From Phycisphaerae bacterium (GTDB taxonomy: Bacteria; Planctomycetota; Phycisphaerae; UBA1845), in the NCBI GenBank assembly GCA_028289375.1, contig JANQQK010000023.1:1-64000 (forward strand): a DNA stretch of 64,000 nt, in the 5' to 3' direction. The notes under the pieces are model-generated. The model ran no database searches, had not been told where the DNA came from, and was given only the letters and a program-made list of their open reading frames with translations. Made by a program: the position numbers and the translations under genes. Below are positions 51,311-59,964 of the stretch, one piece after another (the stretch's first letter is position 1; each line of letters starts with the position of its first letter).

Positions 51311-52074
51311 GCCGATGATACACCGTCAGCATTCAACCACGTTGCGCGATTGGTGAGCAGTTCACACGGTCGGTAACGGGATTTGTACGCCATCTTCGGC
51401 GCGTCCTCGATGTGGTAGCCAAGGTAGTAGTGGTCGTAGTTCATGCGTTGACAGTAGGCGATCTCCCACAGAGCAGTGAAATGGCCCAGTGACCGGGCGG
51501 GCAGGTCGGGATCAAAGTAGACGTAAACGCTGCTGAGCGCATCGGGGCAACGGTCGACAATACTGACGGCGAGGAGTCGCTCATTGTGGCGATACTCGAA
51601 TTCGATCGTGCGTGTCGGGGAGTCGTAAAGAAAATCCACCATGTCCTCGTGTTCGGTGGACATCGTGTCGTCGTGACGATCGCGCACGTAACGCCGGAAC
51701 AGCGACCACTTCTCATCGGTCACTGTCGGGTGGCGACGCACGCACACCGTCACATCGGCATTGCGACGCCAGACACGACGCTGCGACGAGGACATGCGAA
51801 AGGTGCGAGCCGGTACGCGGATTTGGCGGCAGGCGTCGCACGTCGGGCAATTGGGCCTGTAGAAGGATCGGCCACTGCGTCTGAAGTTGCGATCGAGCAG
51901 TTGGCGGTACAACCATGCGGGCATGTCGGTGCTGGCGAAGCCCTCGTTGACCATGATCTGATCAGAACGATACGGGCAAGGGTGCGGATCGCTGACGGGC
52001 AGCGGATGTCGATCCAAAAATCGGTCGACGACGAGTTGGGCGGATTGGGGATCCGTGTGGTTCATCGGCATCAT
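51307..52074 (-). CDS. bpt: Bacterial aminoacyl-tRNA-protein transferase (Bpt/Ate type)
   Basis: A 255-residue N-end-rule transferase that adds Leu (or Arg) from charged tRNA to N-terminal Asp/Glu, marking proteins for ClpS-ClpAP. N_ATE block: PCPYRSDQIMVNEGFASTDM, then a Cys-rich CPTCDACRQIRVPA. C-terminal ATE block: TRTIEFEYRHNERLLAVSIVD ... LSSVYVYFDPDLPARSLGHF and 'YLGYHIEDAPKMAYKSRY'. The start ATGATG at 52074 overlaps the DUF554 stop; an in-frame start 18 codons upstream would run back through that gene. The window's two ClpP subunits could act in the same route, but no ClpS or ClpA is present. Confidence 0.92.
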   Translation of the reverse strand: MMPMNHTDPQSAQLVVDRFLDRHPLPVSDPHPCPYRSDQIMVNEGFASTDMPAWLYRQLLDRNFRRSGRSFYRPNCPTCDACRQIRVPARTFRMSSSQRRVWRRNADVTVCVRRHPTVTDEKWSLFRRYVRDRHDDTMSTEHEDMVDFLYDSPTRTIEFEYRHNERLLAVSIVDRCPDALSSVYVYFDPDLPARSLGHFTALWEIAYCQRMNYDHYYLGYHIEDAPKMAYKSRYRPCELLTNRATWLNADGVSSA

Positions 52075-52868
52075 CCACCGGCGGAAATCGTGATGAGCGA
52101 TTCCGGATACGAGCGTTCGATAAGCCAAACCACAATCGGCGGAATGAAAATGCCGGGAAGCATGTCGGCGACGGCGATGCGCTTGATCTCGAGCAATCCG
52201 AGCGCAACGGCGAGAAGAACATATCCGCCGACGACATTCATGAGGTTCTGCGACAGATCGGGCAGCCCACCGGCCATGTAGTACGCGGCGATGGAAAGCG
52301 ATCCCTGAAACACGATGAGCGTAACGATGCTGAAGAGGACGCCGATGCCGAGGCTGGCCGCGAGGGCAAGCGAGCAGAACGCGTCGAGCAATGACTTGAT
52401 CATCAGCAGATGCGGGTTGCCGTTCAGCCCATTGTCAATGCAGCCGAGAAGCGTAAGCGGTCCGACGCAGAAGATGACGCTGGCAGTTAGGAATCCTTCG
52501 GCGAATTTGCCCGCATCGCCGGAGCCAAATCGTTTGTGAATGCTCCGGCCGAGCGCTTCGACGCGATCCTGCAGCCGCAACGCCGTCCCGATGAGTGAAC
52601 CGACCAGAAGCGAACCGACGGTGATCATGGCGATCTTCGCGCCATAGGTTCCGCCCGCGTGGCCTTCGGGGCGGTATTTGGTGATGGTGCTCGACATGAT
52701 GAGAACGGCGGCGTCGATGCCGAGGGTGATGGTCACGAGGCCAAGCCCCTGCAGAACGATGCGCTGATAGCGTTCGGGGAGTCGCCCTGAGAGAAGCAGG
52801 CCGAGGACCGATCCGACGGCGACGGTGATGACGTTGAAGATGGTACCGCTGAGGGCCGTCCACAGCAT
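52071..52868 (-). CDS. DUF554 family membrane protein
   Basis: A 265-residue polytopic protein of the DUF554 (YdfK/YqgA) family. The opening 'GTIFNVITVAVGSVLGLLLSGRLPERY', the 'GLGLVTITLGIDAAVLI' helix, and the central 'EGFLTASVIFCVGPLTLLGCIDNGLNGNPHLLMIKSLLD' region, split here as seen, are diagnostic. Seven or so TM helices. Its biochemical role is unknown; the fold suggests a transporter. First gene of the DUF554-bpt-GT9 chain, each overlapping the next by 4 nt. The ATG at 52868 is 10 nt after an AAAGGA. Confidence 0.9.
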   Translation of the reverse strand: MLWTALSGTIFNVITVAVGSVLGLLLSGRLPERYQRIVLQGLGLVTITLGIDAAVLIMSSTITKYRPEGHAGGTYGAKIAMITVGSLLVGSLIGTALRLQDRVEALGRSIHKRFGSGDAGKFAEGFLTASVIFCVGPLTLLGCIDNGLNGNPHLLMIKSLLDAFCSLALAASLGIGVLFSIVTLIVFQGSLSIAAYYMAGGLPDLSQNLMNVVGGYVLLAVALGLLEIKRIAVADMLPGIFIPPIVVWLIERSYPESLITISAGG

Positions 52869-52938
52869 GAGTGGTGTCCTTTCACGCTGGTTTGACGATA
52901 GTTCGCGGGCTGGCGTCGGTCAATGATCGACGTGGCGA

Positions 52939-55629
52939 TCAGGGGCCGGTGACGACATCGACAAAGCGATCATAGTCGTCGAGATCGACGTCGAAATCAG
53001 CATCGAGATCGAACGCGTCGCAACCGGGCGGCAGGCCGGGAGAAGGCTTGGGCGTGCGACAGAGTTGGAATTGGCCGAAGTCGGCGAGGTCGATGTCGCT
53101 GTCGAAGTCACCGTCTCCGCAACCAGTGACAAGCAACTCGGCCGGATCACTCTCCGCAAAACCGCAGGCGTTGATGGCTTGAACGGTGTAACTGCCACCG
53201 TCGGCAATTCCAAGATCAGGCAGGAAAAGGAAGAAGCTGGTTTCGCCCTCGAGTGGCTGTCCGTCTCTAAGCCACTGGAAACTCGTGGCGTTCACCGCAC
53301 TGGCGAAGGTGGTCCAACTTTCGCCGGCGCAGAATTCGGCGTCGCTTGGTCCGGAGGTCACGGCGACGGCCTCGGGTACGATCAGTTGCACCGATTGGCT
53401 TCGGGTGCTGTTCTGAACATCGCCGCAGCGCCGCGTCACCTCGACCGAATACAGATCCTGATCATCATTCGAAACATTACTGATGGTCAGGGATGCATCG
53501 GTCTCGCCCGGGAGTGGTTCGTCGTCGCGGAACCACTGGAAGGTGGCGCCAGTTTCGGCAGCGACGGTGAACGTGACATCCTCGCCGGCGCACGCTTCCT
53601 GATTGGTCGGCTGTCGCGTGATGTCGGGTGCGGTGCAAACGCGAAGCGTGACGGTGGACTGATTGCTGGGAAGAGCGCTCACGGCGGAGTATGTGAAGCT
53701 GCCCTCACCCGTCGCGTCAGAACCGATTTGGACAAGTGTCGCCGCATAGGCCGTCGTGGGAATGGCAAATGGTGGCAGGCCCGTAATGGTGATGGTTGTT
53801 GAGATGCCATCAGGGTCCAATACCGGGAAATCAACGAGGAGGAACTGACCCGGCAGCACGTCCAGCGTATACGAAAATGTCACCGGTGGCTGATCGCCAA
53901 TGACCTGACTGGCTCCGGTGGCCGCCCCTGTCTGAAGCATCAGAGGCGCACTGACAGCGCGTCGACCATCTTCAAAAACAGCCACCGCGAACAGTCGCGA
54001 CGTGCCTTGTCCAAGCACAGAGCCATGCACCGTAAACGAATCGGCATCCTGGTCCGTGGCGGCGAGGACTCGGGCGTTGTGCCGCAGCTGAATCTCATCA
54101 ACGCTCGAACCCGCGGCGCCCACCGTGATCTCGTAGGTTCCGTCAACGGCGCCGTCGCTTATGTTCGACGAAGCGGTTGCGGAAAGACCATTATTGTCGA
54201 CCACAATCTCGCCGACCCATCGGCCCTGCGTTCGGACGTCGGAATCGTCGAAGGCGATGACGCGCAGTTCATGCCAGCCGTCGGCGAACATGGTCGTGTC
54301 GATGGTGAATGTGTTGCCGGGCGACTGAGTATCGACCAATTTGCCGTCGACGTGCAGATCAAGCTGCGCGATCGTGGCCGAGGGTGAGTCGGTCGTGGCG
54401 GACGGCGTGATCGTGATGACACCACTGACATTCTCGCTGGGCGCATCAGGGACCGCGACCTCGGGGAAGTACACAAACGGTTGCGTGAGTGGATCGCCGT
54501 AGAACAGGCATTGGAATGGCGTCCACTCAATGCTGCGGAATAATGCTTCGCCGAGCGAAAGTCCACGGAAATACCAATTGTGCAACTGTGGGTGCGGGAA
54601 CTTGCCGGGAATACCACCGTCGGGCAGGCCGAATACGCACGGTTCCTCGACGGTGCCCATCGTGCCGCTGGCTCCTTTGCGAATCCACTCGGACATCTTG
54701 GTTTGTGCACCGGTATCGAACGTGGCCGCAAAGCTCGTCAGGTGATCGCAGAAGGCGCCAGGCAAGACTTCGAAATCGCCCTCTTCGATCGGCAGGTTGT
54801 CTTCGCCGGTGAGGATGCCAAGGCAGTCTGTCTCACCGATTGGCAGGTCGGCCATGATCTCTTCAGCCTGTGCACCGTCGGCGAGCATGGCGTTGATGGT
54901 GTCTTCGAAGAGCGGATCGCGCGGTGGGCTGCGAAAGTCGTCGTCGGTTTCCATGAAATAAAAAGTGCCGACCGGACGTGTTCCGTCGCTGGCGACGCTG
55001 CGGTCGATCATGTCGATGATCTCGCCGATCGCGTTGCCGCGCGGGCCGCTGTATCCGAGCATGAAGCCGATGAAGTACTGCTTGGCTGAGGAACTGCCGC
55101 TGGGTTGCCCCTGGTTCCAGGCTTCGTTGCTGTCGAAGGATCGCGGGACGTTCCCGGCGTTGTGGTAGCGATTGGGTTCGAAGACCGAAAGGTTGCCGCC
55201 AAGAATATCCTCCGTGACGAACGTGGTCGTGTAAACAGAGGACGCACTGAACCGCCCGATGCCGCCCGGCGTGCAGCCGGCGGCATCAACCAGGTCATCG
55301 CCTGACCTGACAAAGAATTCCTCGACCGGCGGGATGATGATGTAGTCGACATGATCATCAATCCCGCGAAAGCCAAGCGTGCCAAGCAGTGCGTTGCGAT
55401 GAAAGTCGGCAAAGTCCTGAAAATCGAACGGAACAGGATTCAGGTACAGAATATTGCGGTCCGGGATGTTGCGGACGGACTTGTAGTGGTTGGCGACACG
55501 GAGGGCGTCGTCGGACCGAGGATCGACGAGCAGAACAACGTTCTCAGGGCCCCCACCGGCGTTGACAGATCGCGAAATCAAACCGCCCGCGATCAACATC
55601 ATCGTCATCAGAAGAAATGCGTTCCGCAT
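52939..55629 (-). CDS. TIGR03790-family protein with Ig-like domains and C-terminal dockerin-like repeat
   Basis: An 896-residue exported protein. Signal peptide (1-24, ends SVNAG). The TIGR03790 region (~27-375) starts NVVLLVDPRSDDALRVANHY and includes 'SAKQYFIGFMLGYSGPRGN' and 'CLFYGDPLTQPFVYFP'. A carbohydrate-active or adhesive beta-sandwich region follows (~395-640), then two Ig-like domains (~655-835; 'ATFQWFRDDEPLPGETDASL' and 'TSFQWLRDGQPLEGET'). The last ~55 residues form a dockerin-like pair: DGDFDSDIDLADFGQFQLC and DLDADFDVDLDDYDRFVDVV. No cohesin partner is certain, but the cohesin-like domains at 20.1 and 23.9 kb are candidates. Function unknown. Transcribed away from the PEP-CTERM gene. 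Confidence 0.88.
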   Translation of the reverse strand: MRNAFLLMTMMLIAGGLISRSVNAGGGPENVVLLVDPRSDDALRVANHYKSVRNIPDRNILYLNPVPFDFQDFADFHRNALLGTLGFRGIDDHVDYIIIPPVEEFFVRSGDDLVDAAGCTPGGIGRFSASSVYTTTFVTEDILGGNLSVFEPNRYHNAGNVPRSFDSNEAWNQGQPSGSSSAKQYFIGFMLGYSGPRGNAIGEIIDMIDRSVASDGTRPVGTFYFMETDDDFRSPPRDPLFEDTINAMLADGAQAEEIMADLPIGETDCLGILTGEDNLPIEEGDFEVLPGAFCDHLTSFAATFDTGAQTKMSEWIRKGASGTMGTVEEPCVFGLPDGGIPGKFPHPQLHNWYFRGLSLGEALFRSIEWTPFQCLFYGDPLTQPFVYFPEVAVPDAPSENVSGVITITPSATTDSPSATIAQLDLHVDGKLVDTQSPGNTFTIDTTMFADGWHELRVIAFDDSDVRTQGRWVGEIVVDNNGLSATASSNISDGAVDGTYEITVGAAGSSVDEIQLRHNARVLAATDQDADSFTVHGSVLGQGTSRLFAVAVFEDGRRAVSAPLMLQTGAATGASQVIGDQPPVTFSYTLDVLPGQFLLVDFPVLDPDGISTTITITGLPPFAIPTTAYAATLVQIGSDATGEGSFTYSAVSALPSNQSTVTLRVCTAPDITRQPTNQEACAGEDVTFTVAAETGATFQWFRDDEPLPGETDASLTISNVSNDDQDLYSVEVTRRCGDVQNSTRSQSVQLIVPEAVAVTSGPSDAEFCAGESWTTFASAVNATSFQWLRDGQPLEGETSFFLFLPDLGIADGGSYTVQAINACGFAESDPAELLVTGCGDGDFDSDIDLADFGQFQLCRTPKPSPGLPPGCDAFDLDADFDVDLDDYDRFVDVVTGP

Positions 55630-55838
55630 GTGCGACTACCAAACCATCCCTTGAACCCAATTCTGCCCGACTGAACCGATGGCTGATTATACCCAAACCA
55701 CCATCTCAACTCCGCGCCTGCTGTGAAATTTGCCTGGCAAGCTGGGAAAAATTTGCGGGCGGTGGTATCGGCCATTTTCCGGGCAGAATTTCGATCTTAT
55801 CGGCCACCGGCATGTTGTGGCGGCAAATCGCCGGCGTC

Positions 55839-55853
55839 TGGGCAACATTTTGC
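55839..55853 (+). promoter_or_regulatory. Sigma54-like -24/-12 element before the PEP-CTERM gene
   Basis: TGGGCAACATTTTGC has GG at -24 and GC at -12 with the invariant 10-nt distance and TTGC at the -12 end. It lies 345 nt before the ATG. PEP-CTERM genes in other bacteria are often tied to sigma54-type regulation, which makes the match of interest. Confidence 0.35.
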
Positions 55854-55995
55854 TTGAACCCCACGTTTGACCCCGCTATCTTCTGGAAGACAACAACTTA
55901 GGGCATTTTCCTGCACGCAGCTTCGGCTGTGTGGTTGGGGAAGTGCAGCGGGTTTGGTCCGATAATGCGATTCGTGCAAGATGCAGCACAGGTCG

Positions 55996-56024
55996 TTGAC
56001 TTCGGTCAAGTGCCTGTTTAGAGT
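55996..56024 (+). promoter_or_regulatory. Sigma70-like promoter before the PEP-CTERM gene
   Basis: TTGACT (five of six), a 17-nt spacer and TAGAGT (four of six), about 170 nt before the ATG at 56199. Confidence 0.45.
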
Positions 56025-56198
56025 TGTGCTGTAGGGAGGAAGCTCGGGGAAGAGAGAGAGAGTTGTCAACGGGCGGCTGACGGGTCGCCATCACGCCAAC
56101 TTCTTTTCCGAGTAACGACAACTGAAACGCACGGAATCGGCGATCGCGCTCTGGGTGTGTTCGTACGGACCGTGGCATTTGGAAAGAGGGAGAGAGGA

Positions 56199-56849
56199 AT
56201 GGCCTGCGAAAGCAATGCCACTCGACGCTCAGGACTACGTCGACTGTGGCCATGGATGGTTGCGGTGTTGGGCATGATGCCGCTGAGTTCGATGGGCGAG
56301 ACGATCTCGGTCATCGGCCCGGCTGGGGGTGAAGTGATTGCCGGTGATTCGCTGACGGCGCTCGTCATGATCAGTGATTCAACGGAGGCATTGGTCGGTT
56401 ACACGGTGGACGTTCGTGTCGTTCCCCTTGCGGGTGCGACGGGCACGATCACGCGTGATCTGGTCAATTCAAACTTTGGCGATCCACAGAACCTGATTGA
56501 TGCCAGTGGAACGGGCGAGGCGCGTCACAGCCCGCTGAGTTTCATCGGTCCGTCAGCTGGCGGTGGCGTTTTCTTCAACGCCGTAACCGCAAGCCTCGAG
56601 ACGATTCCTGGTGCGGCGGCCGGCGTCAACGACATTCTCGGCGAGGCATGGTTCACCGTATCGGGTGATGCATCCGGTCAGTTCCGAATTGAGCTCGGTC
56701 CATCGACCGCGCTTGCGGGTGAAGGATTCGACCCGATTCCGTTTGAGTCGGTCTCGACGACGGTGACTGTGGTTCCGGAACCTGCTGCTGTTCTGCTGGC
56801 AGGTCTTGGTGCCTTGACACTGTTTCGTGGTCGCCGACGACACGCCTAG
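56199..56849 (+). CDS. PEP-CTERM sorted exported protein
   Basis: A 216-residue secreted protein with a full tripartite C-terminus: VPEPAAVLLAGLGALTLF then RGRRRHA, the substrate signal for an exosortase (EpsH-type). A signal peptide (ends near SSMGE, residue ~34) follows a basic N-terminus. The body (~35-185) is a beta-rich, Cys-free domain of the kind 'GDSLTALVMISDSTEALVGY', similar in style to cohesin-like or choice-of-anchor domains. No exosortase lies in the window, so the sorting enzyme must be elsewhere. The start is ATG 56199, directly after GAGAGAGG. An upstream in-frame extension lacks such a site. Confidence 0.85.
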   Translation: MACESNATRRSGLRRLWPWMVAVLGMMPLSSMGETISVIGPAGGEVIAGDSLTALVMISDSTEALVGYTVDVRVVPLAGATGTITRDLVNSNFGDPQNLIDASGTGEARHSPLSFIGPSAGGGVFFNAVTASLETIPGAAAGVNDILGEAWFTVSGDASGQFRIELGPSTALAGEGFDPIPFESVSTTVTVVPEPAAVLLAGLGALTLFRGRRRHA

Positions 56850-56991
56850 GGGTGGGTCCGATTCAGGTCTGGGGGGAAAGCAAGCGACGATTGTCACGTC
56901 GCGTTCGTGGATGGTCTCTACGTACATCCGGAGGAGTGGTTGAGAGCGGATTGAGAAATCAACCGCAAGCAGCAGTCCGATTGAGGGAATC

Positions 56992-59700
56992 ATGAGAGAA
57001 AAACGATACATGCAAACACGCAACTGGGCACGGCAGCTTTTGACGGTATTTGCGGTGACCGCGTCTGCGGCACTCGCGGGTGGTTCGGATGTTGCGACGA
57101 TTGTGGATCTGCAGCCGCATCCGAATGATTGGGTGTCTGGCGGCGAATCGCTGAGCAGCATCACGGTGACATTCAGCGAGCCGGTCGCAAATGTCGTCGG
57201 TGCGGTGTCGGCATTCGTTCTGACGACCGATGCCAACGCCTGCGGACTGTCGGCGAATGCGGCGACGGTCAATGTCGTCGATTCCGGCGACATGACGACC
57301 TACACGATCGAGTTTGATCCGCCCATCTCGGCATTCGACGCGGTGGAAGAGGATTTGGCCGACCCGAAGCGAGTACAGGTCATCATCTCGGACGCTGTCA
57401 GCACGGGCAGTGGGCCCCTCAATGGCGAGACCGACAATCCATCGAATCCAACGCTACCGACAGGCAATCAGCGTGGTGACGGCACCCCGCTGGCCGGTGG
57501 TGAGTGTGTGCTTGAATACACCGTCATCGCAGGTGATGCGAATCGTGATGGCGTGGTGAACGTCTTTGACGTTGGTGCTTTGAGCGCCGCCCAGACGGCA
57601 TGCGGCGATTGCACAACCAATGAAGGTGTCTGCCCGAACGCATTGACCGATGAGCAGGCGTTCGCGGACCTTAACGATGACGGATGCGTCGACGTTGCTG
57701 ATCAGGCTGCATTCGTGGCTGGTTCCGGCGGCGTCCTGCCGACCGGCAATGGGAGCGGGCCGAGCGTGACGGATCTGGGTCCGGCGTGCTTTGGTACGGT
57801 GGATGTCACAAGCCTCGATGTAACCTTTGACGAAGACGTGGAGCCGTCGACCGTGACGGTGGACACGTTGATCGCGGTTGATTCCGTGGGCAATGTGCTG
57901 CGTGCCGACTCGGTCAACGTCGTCGGTGACACGGCAACTTACGACTTCAGCGGTTCGCCGTTGCTGGCTACCGAGACGTACAACATCTCGGTAAGCAGTG
58001 GCATTTCGGGCGCATGCCTGGACTTCTCGGCACTTTCGACGTTCGTTCGTGGCGATGACGACGACTGCGACGGAATCGTCAATGATGACGACAATTGCCC
58101 GGCCGACATGAACAACGATCAGGCGGATGCCGATTCGGACGACGTCGGTGACGTTTGCGATCAGTGCGCCGGCGGCGATGACAACGTGGATACGGATGGG
58201 GACGGCGTGGCTGACTTCTGCGACCCGTGTCCGAATGCCAATCCCGATGACAGTGACGCCGATACCGTATGCGACGATGTTGATGCCTGCATCGGATTCG
58301 ACGACGCACTCGATGCTGACGCAGATGGTGTACCGGATGGCTGCGATCAGTGTGCCGGCGGTGATGATACGGTAGACGCCGATGGTGACGGTGTTGCCGA
58401 CTTCTGCGACCCATGCCCTGCGGACAATCCCGACGACAGCGACGCTGATGGTGTCTGCAACTCGGCGGACATCTGCCCGGGCAATGACGACACGGTTGAT
58501 ACCGACACAGACGGCGTCCCGGACGGCTGCGATCAGTGTGCCGGTGGTGACGACGCGGTAGATGGCGACGGCGACGGTGTTGCAGACTTCTGCGATCCGT
58601 GCCCGGTGGACAATCCTGATGATACGGATGGCGACGGCGGCTGCGACGCTGCCGATGGCGACGACGACAACGACGGCGTCCCGGACACGAGTGACCCAGC
58701 TCCGACCAATCCGAACATCTGCGGTGACAGTGATGGCGACACGTGCGACGACTGCTCGATCGGAACCGATGACTTCGGCGTTCAGCCGGACAACGCGGCC
58801 GACAACGACGGTCCCGACGCCGACAACGACGGCCTGTGCGACGCCGGCGATCCCACACCCAACGGTGAGGATGACGGTGGCGGCGGAGGTGGTGGCGGCG
58901 GCGGTGGCGGTGGCGGTGGTGCCGCTCCCCAGCCGGACTTCCCGTTCGTTACCGCTGAGATCGACGGCGACCGTGAAGCGCTGCTCAACCTCAATTCGGA
59001 AGACGATCTCGTCACCGTCATCGTCCAGGTGATCGATGGCACGCCGGGCGAAACAGTCGACGTCACGCTGTATGACAGCGAAGATGGTCCCGGAACGCCG
59101 GGCAATGAGACCTTCGAAGGCTTCGTCGATGACGATGCAATCGACTTCGCGTTCGACGCCACCTCAACCATGGTGGATGAAGCCACGATTCTTCTGCAGA
59201 TGATCATTCCGGCCAGCTTCGTCGATGATCTCGATGTCGATCCTGCTGATCTCGATCTGCACGTGCTGGACGAGGATGCCGAACCTGAGACGTGGGTGCG
59301 TGCCGGCGAGGTGTTCGTGGGCGAGTCCGCACCAAGCACGACGGTCGGCGAGTATGGCTACGAGGAGTTGATCGACGGTCGCCTGCGTTACTGGGCCGTA
59401 CGTAGTGCATTGAGCGTCTACACGATCGGTGCATCGATCCTTGGCCCGTCGCAGCTGCCAACGACGCCGGATGAGCCTGAAGTGCCCGATTCGGACGAGC
59501 CAACACCGGATCTGCCCGAGCAGCCGGTACCGGACGACATGGACACCGATGAGCCGGTCGACGAAGAGCCGCCGGCACAGGATCCGCCGATGGAGGAGCC
59601 GCAGTGCGGTGCCCCGTGTGGTATGATGGGCACGATGACGATGCCGCTGATGCTGGCGGGCATGATGTCGATGCGACGTCGCCGATGGGCAGGCCTGTAA
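56992..59700 (+). CDS. Acidic surface protein with dockerin-like and TSP3 repeats and Cys-containing C-terminal anchor
   Basis: A 902-residue exported protein. A signal peptide ends near ALAGG. An Ig-like domain (~33-130), a dockerin-like segment (~180-244: DANRDGVVNVFDVGAL, DLNDDGCVDVADQAAF) and a second Ig-like domain (~255-350) lead into a calcium-binding thrombospondin type 3 array (~356-623; units of the DxDGDGVADxCDxCP kind). A 15-residue poly-Gly hinge, a C-terminal domain (~645-820) and a Pro/Glu/Asp-rich stalk (~825-868) follow. The end is unusual: CGAPCG, a Met-rich hydrophobic segment (MMGTMTMPLMLAGMMSM) and RRRR, a tripartite anchor that resembles MYXO-CTERM more than PEP-CTERM. 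GAGGGA precedes the ATG. Confidence 0.88.
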   Translation: MREKRYMQTRNWARQLLTVFAVTASAALAGGSDVATIVDLQPHPNDWVSGGESLSSITVTFSEPVANVVGAVSAFVLTTDANACGLSANAATVNVVDSGDMTTYTIEFDPPISAFDAVEEDLADPKRVQVIISDAVSTGSGPLNGETDNPSNPTLPTGNQRGDGTPLAGGECVLEYTVIAGDANRDGVVNVFDVGALSAAQTACGDCTTNEGVCPNALTDEQAFADLNDDGCVDVADQAAFVAGSGGVLPTGNGSGPSVTDLGPACFGTVDVTSLDVTFDEDVEPSTVTVDTLIAVDSVGNVLRADSVNVVGDTATYDFSGSPLLATETYNISVSSGISGACLDFSALSTFVRGDDDDCDGIVNDDDNCPADMNNDQADADSDDVGDVCDQCAGGDDNVDTDGDGVADFCDPCPNANPDDSDADTVCDDVDACIGFDDALDADADGVPDGCDQCAGGDDTVDADGDGVADFCDPCPADNPDDSDADGVCNSADICPGNDDTVDTDTDGVPDGCDQCAGGDDAVDGDGDGVADFCDPCPVDNPDDTDGDGGCDAADGDDDNDGVPDTSDPAPTNPNICGDSDGDTCDDCSIGTDDFGVQPDNAADNDGPDADNDGLCDAGDPTPNGEDDGGGGGGGGGGGGGGGAAPQPDFPFVTAEIDGDREALLNLNSEDDLVTVIVQVIDGTPGETVDVTLYDSEDGPGTPGNETFEGFVDDDAIDFAFDATSTMVDEATILLQMIIPASFVDDLDVDPADLDLHVLDEDAEPETWVRAGEVFVGESAPSTTVGEYGYEELIDGRLRYWAVRSALSVYTIGASILGPSQLPTTPDEPEVPDSDEPTPDLPEQPVPDDMDTDEPVDEEPPAQDPPMEEPQCGAPCGMMGTMTMPLMLAGMMSMRRRRWAGL
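58876..58920 (+). repeat. Poly-Gly (GGN) codon tract
   Basis: Fifteen consecutive Gly codons (GGT/GGC with one GGA) between the TSP3 array and the next domain of the 56992 protein. Mixed codons limit slippage; probably a flexible hinge. Confidence 0.85.
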
Positions 59701-59745
59701 TATCGGGCCGGACATTGGCGACCCCAACTGGGACGCTGATGAGCC

Positions 59746-59964
59746 ATGTTTGAATTCCTGATCACCATGACCGCGGTCGTATTGGCCGCGGTCTTTCTTT
59801 TGCGCCGGGCGTGGCGATCGCTGAACGCGAGCGAAGGCAGCGCGTGTGGTTCATGTTCGACCCGGAAGTCCGGAGCAACTCAGCCGAAACCTCAGCCATT
59901 TGTTCCGCTGGATGCTCTGACGGTGTCAACCGTGGATGAGTCGGCGGAGCGAGGCGACGGATAG
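59746..59964 (+). CDS. Small Cys-bearing membrane protein
   Basis: A 72-residue candidate: one TM (FLITMTAVVLAAVFLLRRAW, residues 4-23), then a short polar segment with a CGSCS pair and a Lys/Pro tail. The layout (TM, basic residues, CxxC) resembles the FeoB-associated Cys-rich membrane proteins, but no feoA or feoB is present. A perfect terminator-like hairpin (59769-59801) lies inside the TM codons, so the reading frame may be incidental. The 3' end overlaps the convergent HAD gene by 39 nt. No strong ribosome-binding site: GATGAG precedes the ATG by 2 nt. Confidence 0.45.
   Translation: MFEFLITMTAVVLAAVFLLRRAWRSLNASEGSACGSCSTRKSGATQPKPQPFVPLDALTVSTVDESAERGDG
59769..59801 (+). terminator. 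Perfect intrinsic-terminator hairpin after the TSP3 protein gene
   Basis: GACCGCGG / CCGCGGTC, an 8-bp perfect stem with a 9-nt loop, then TTTCTTTT, 68 nt after the stop at 59700. It coincides with codons 9-18 of the small ORF 59746-59964. Confidence 0.7.

Larger units (their letters stand above)
55630..56198. other. 569-nt divergent regulatory gap
   Basis: No gene is convincing between the TIGR03790/dockerin gene (minus) and the PEP-CTERM gene (plus). It holds a sigma54-like element (55839-55853), a sigma70-like element (55996-56024) and a purine-rich stretch (GGGAGGAAG ... GAGAGAGAG) before the ribosome-binding site. It is more AT-rich than its surroundings. Confidence 0.6.

Noticed and set aside
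58876-58920. Phase-variable repeat
   Set aside because: The Gly codons are mixed GGT/GGC/GGA rather than a pure trinucleotide run, and a 3-nt unit would not shift the frame.
59746-59964. Naming the small protein a FeoB-associated protein
   Set aside because: The TM plus CxxC layout is similar, but there is no feo gene and a terminator lies inside the frame.
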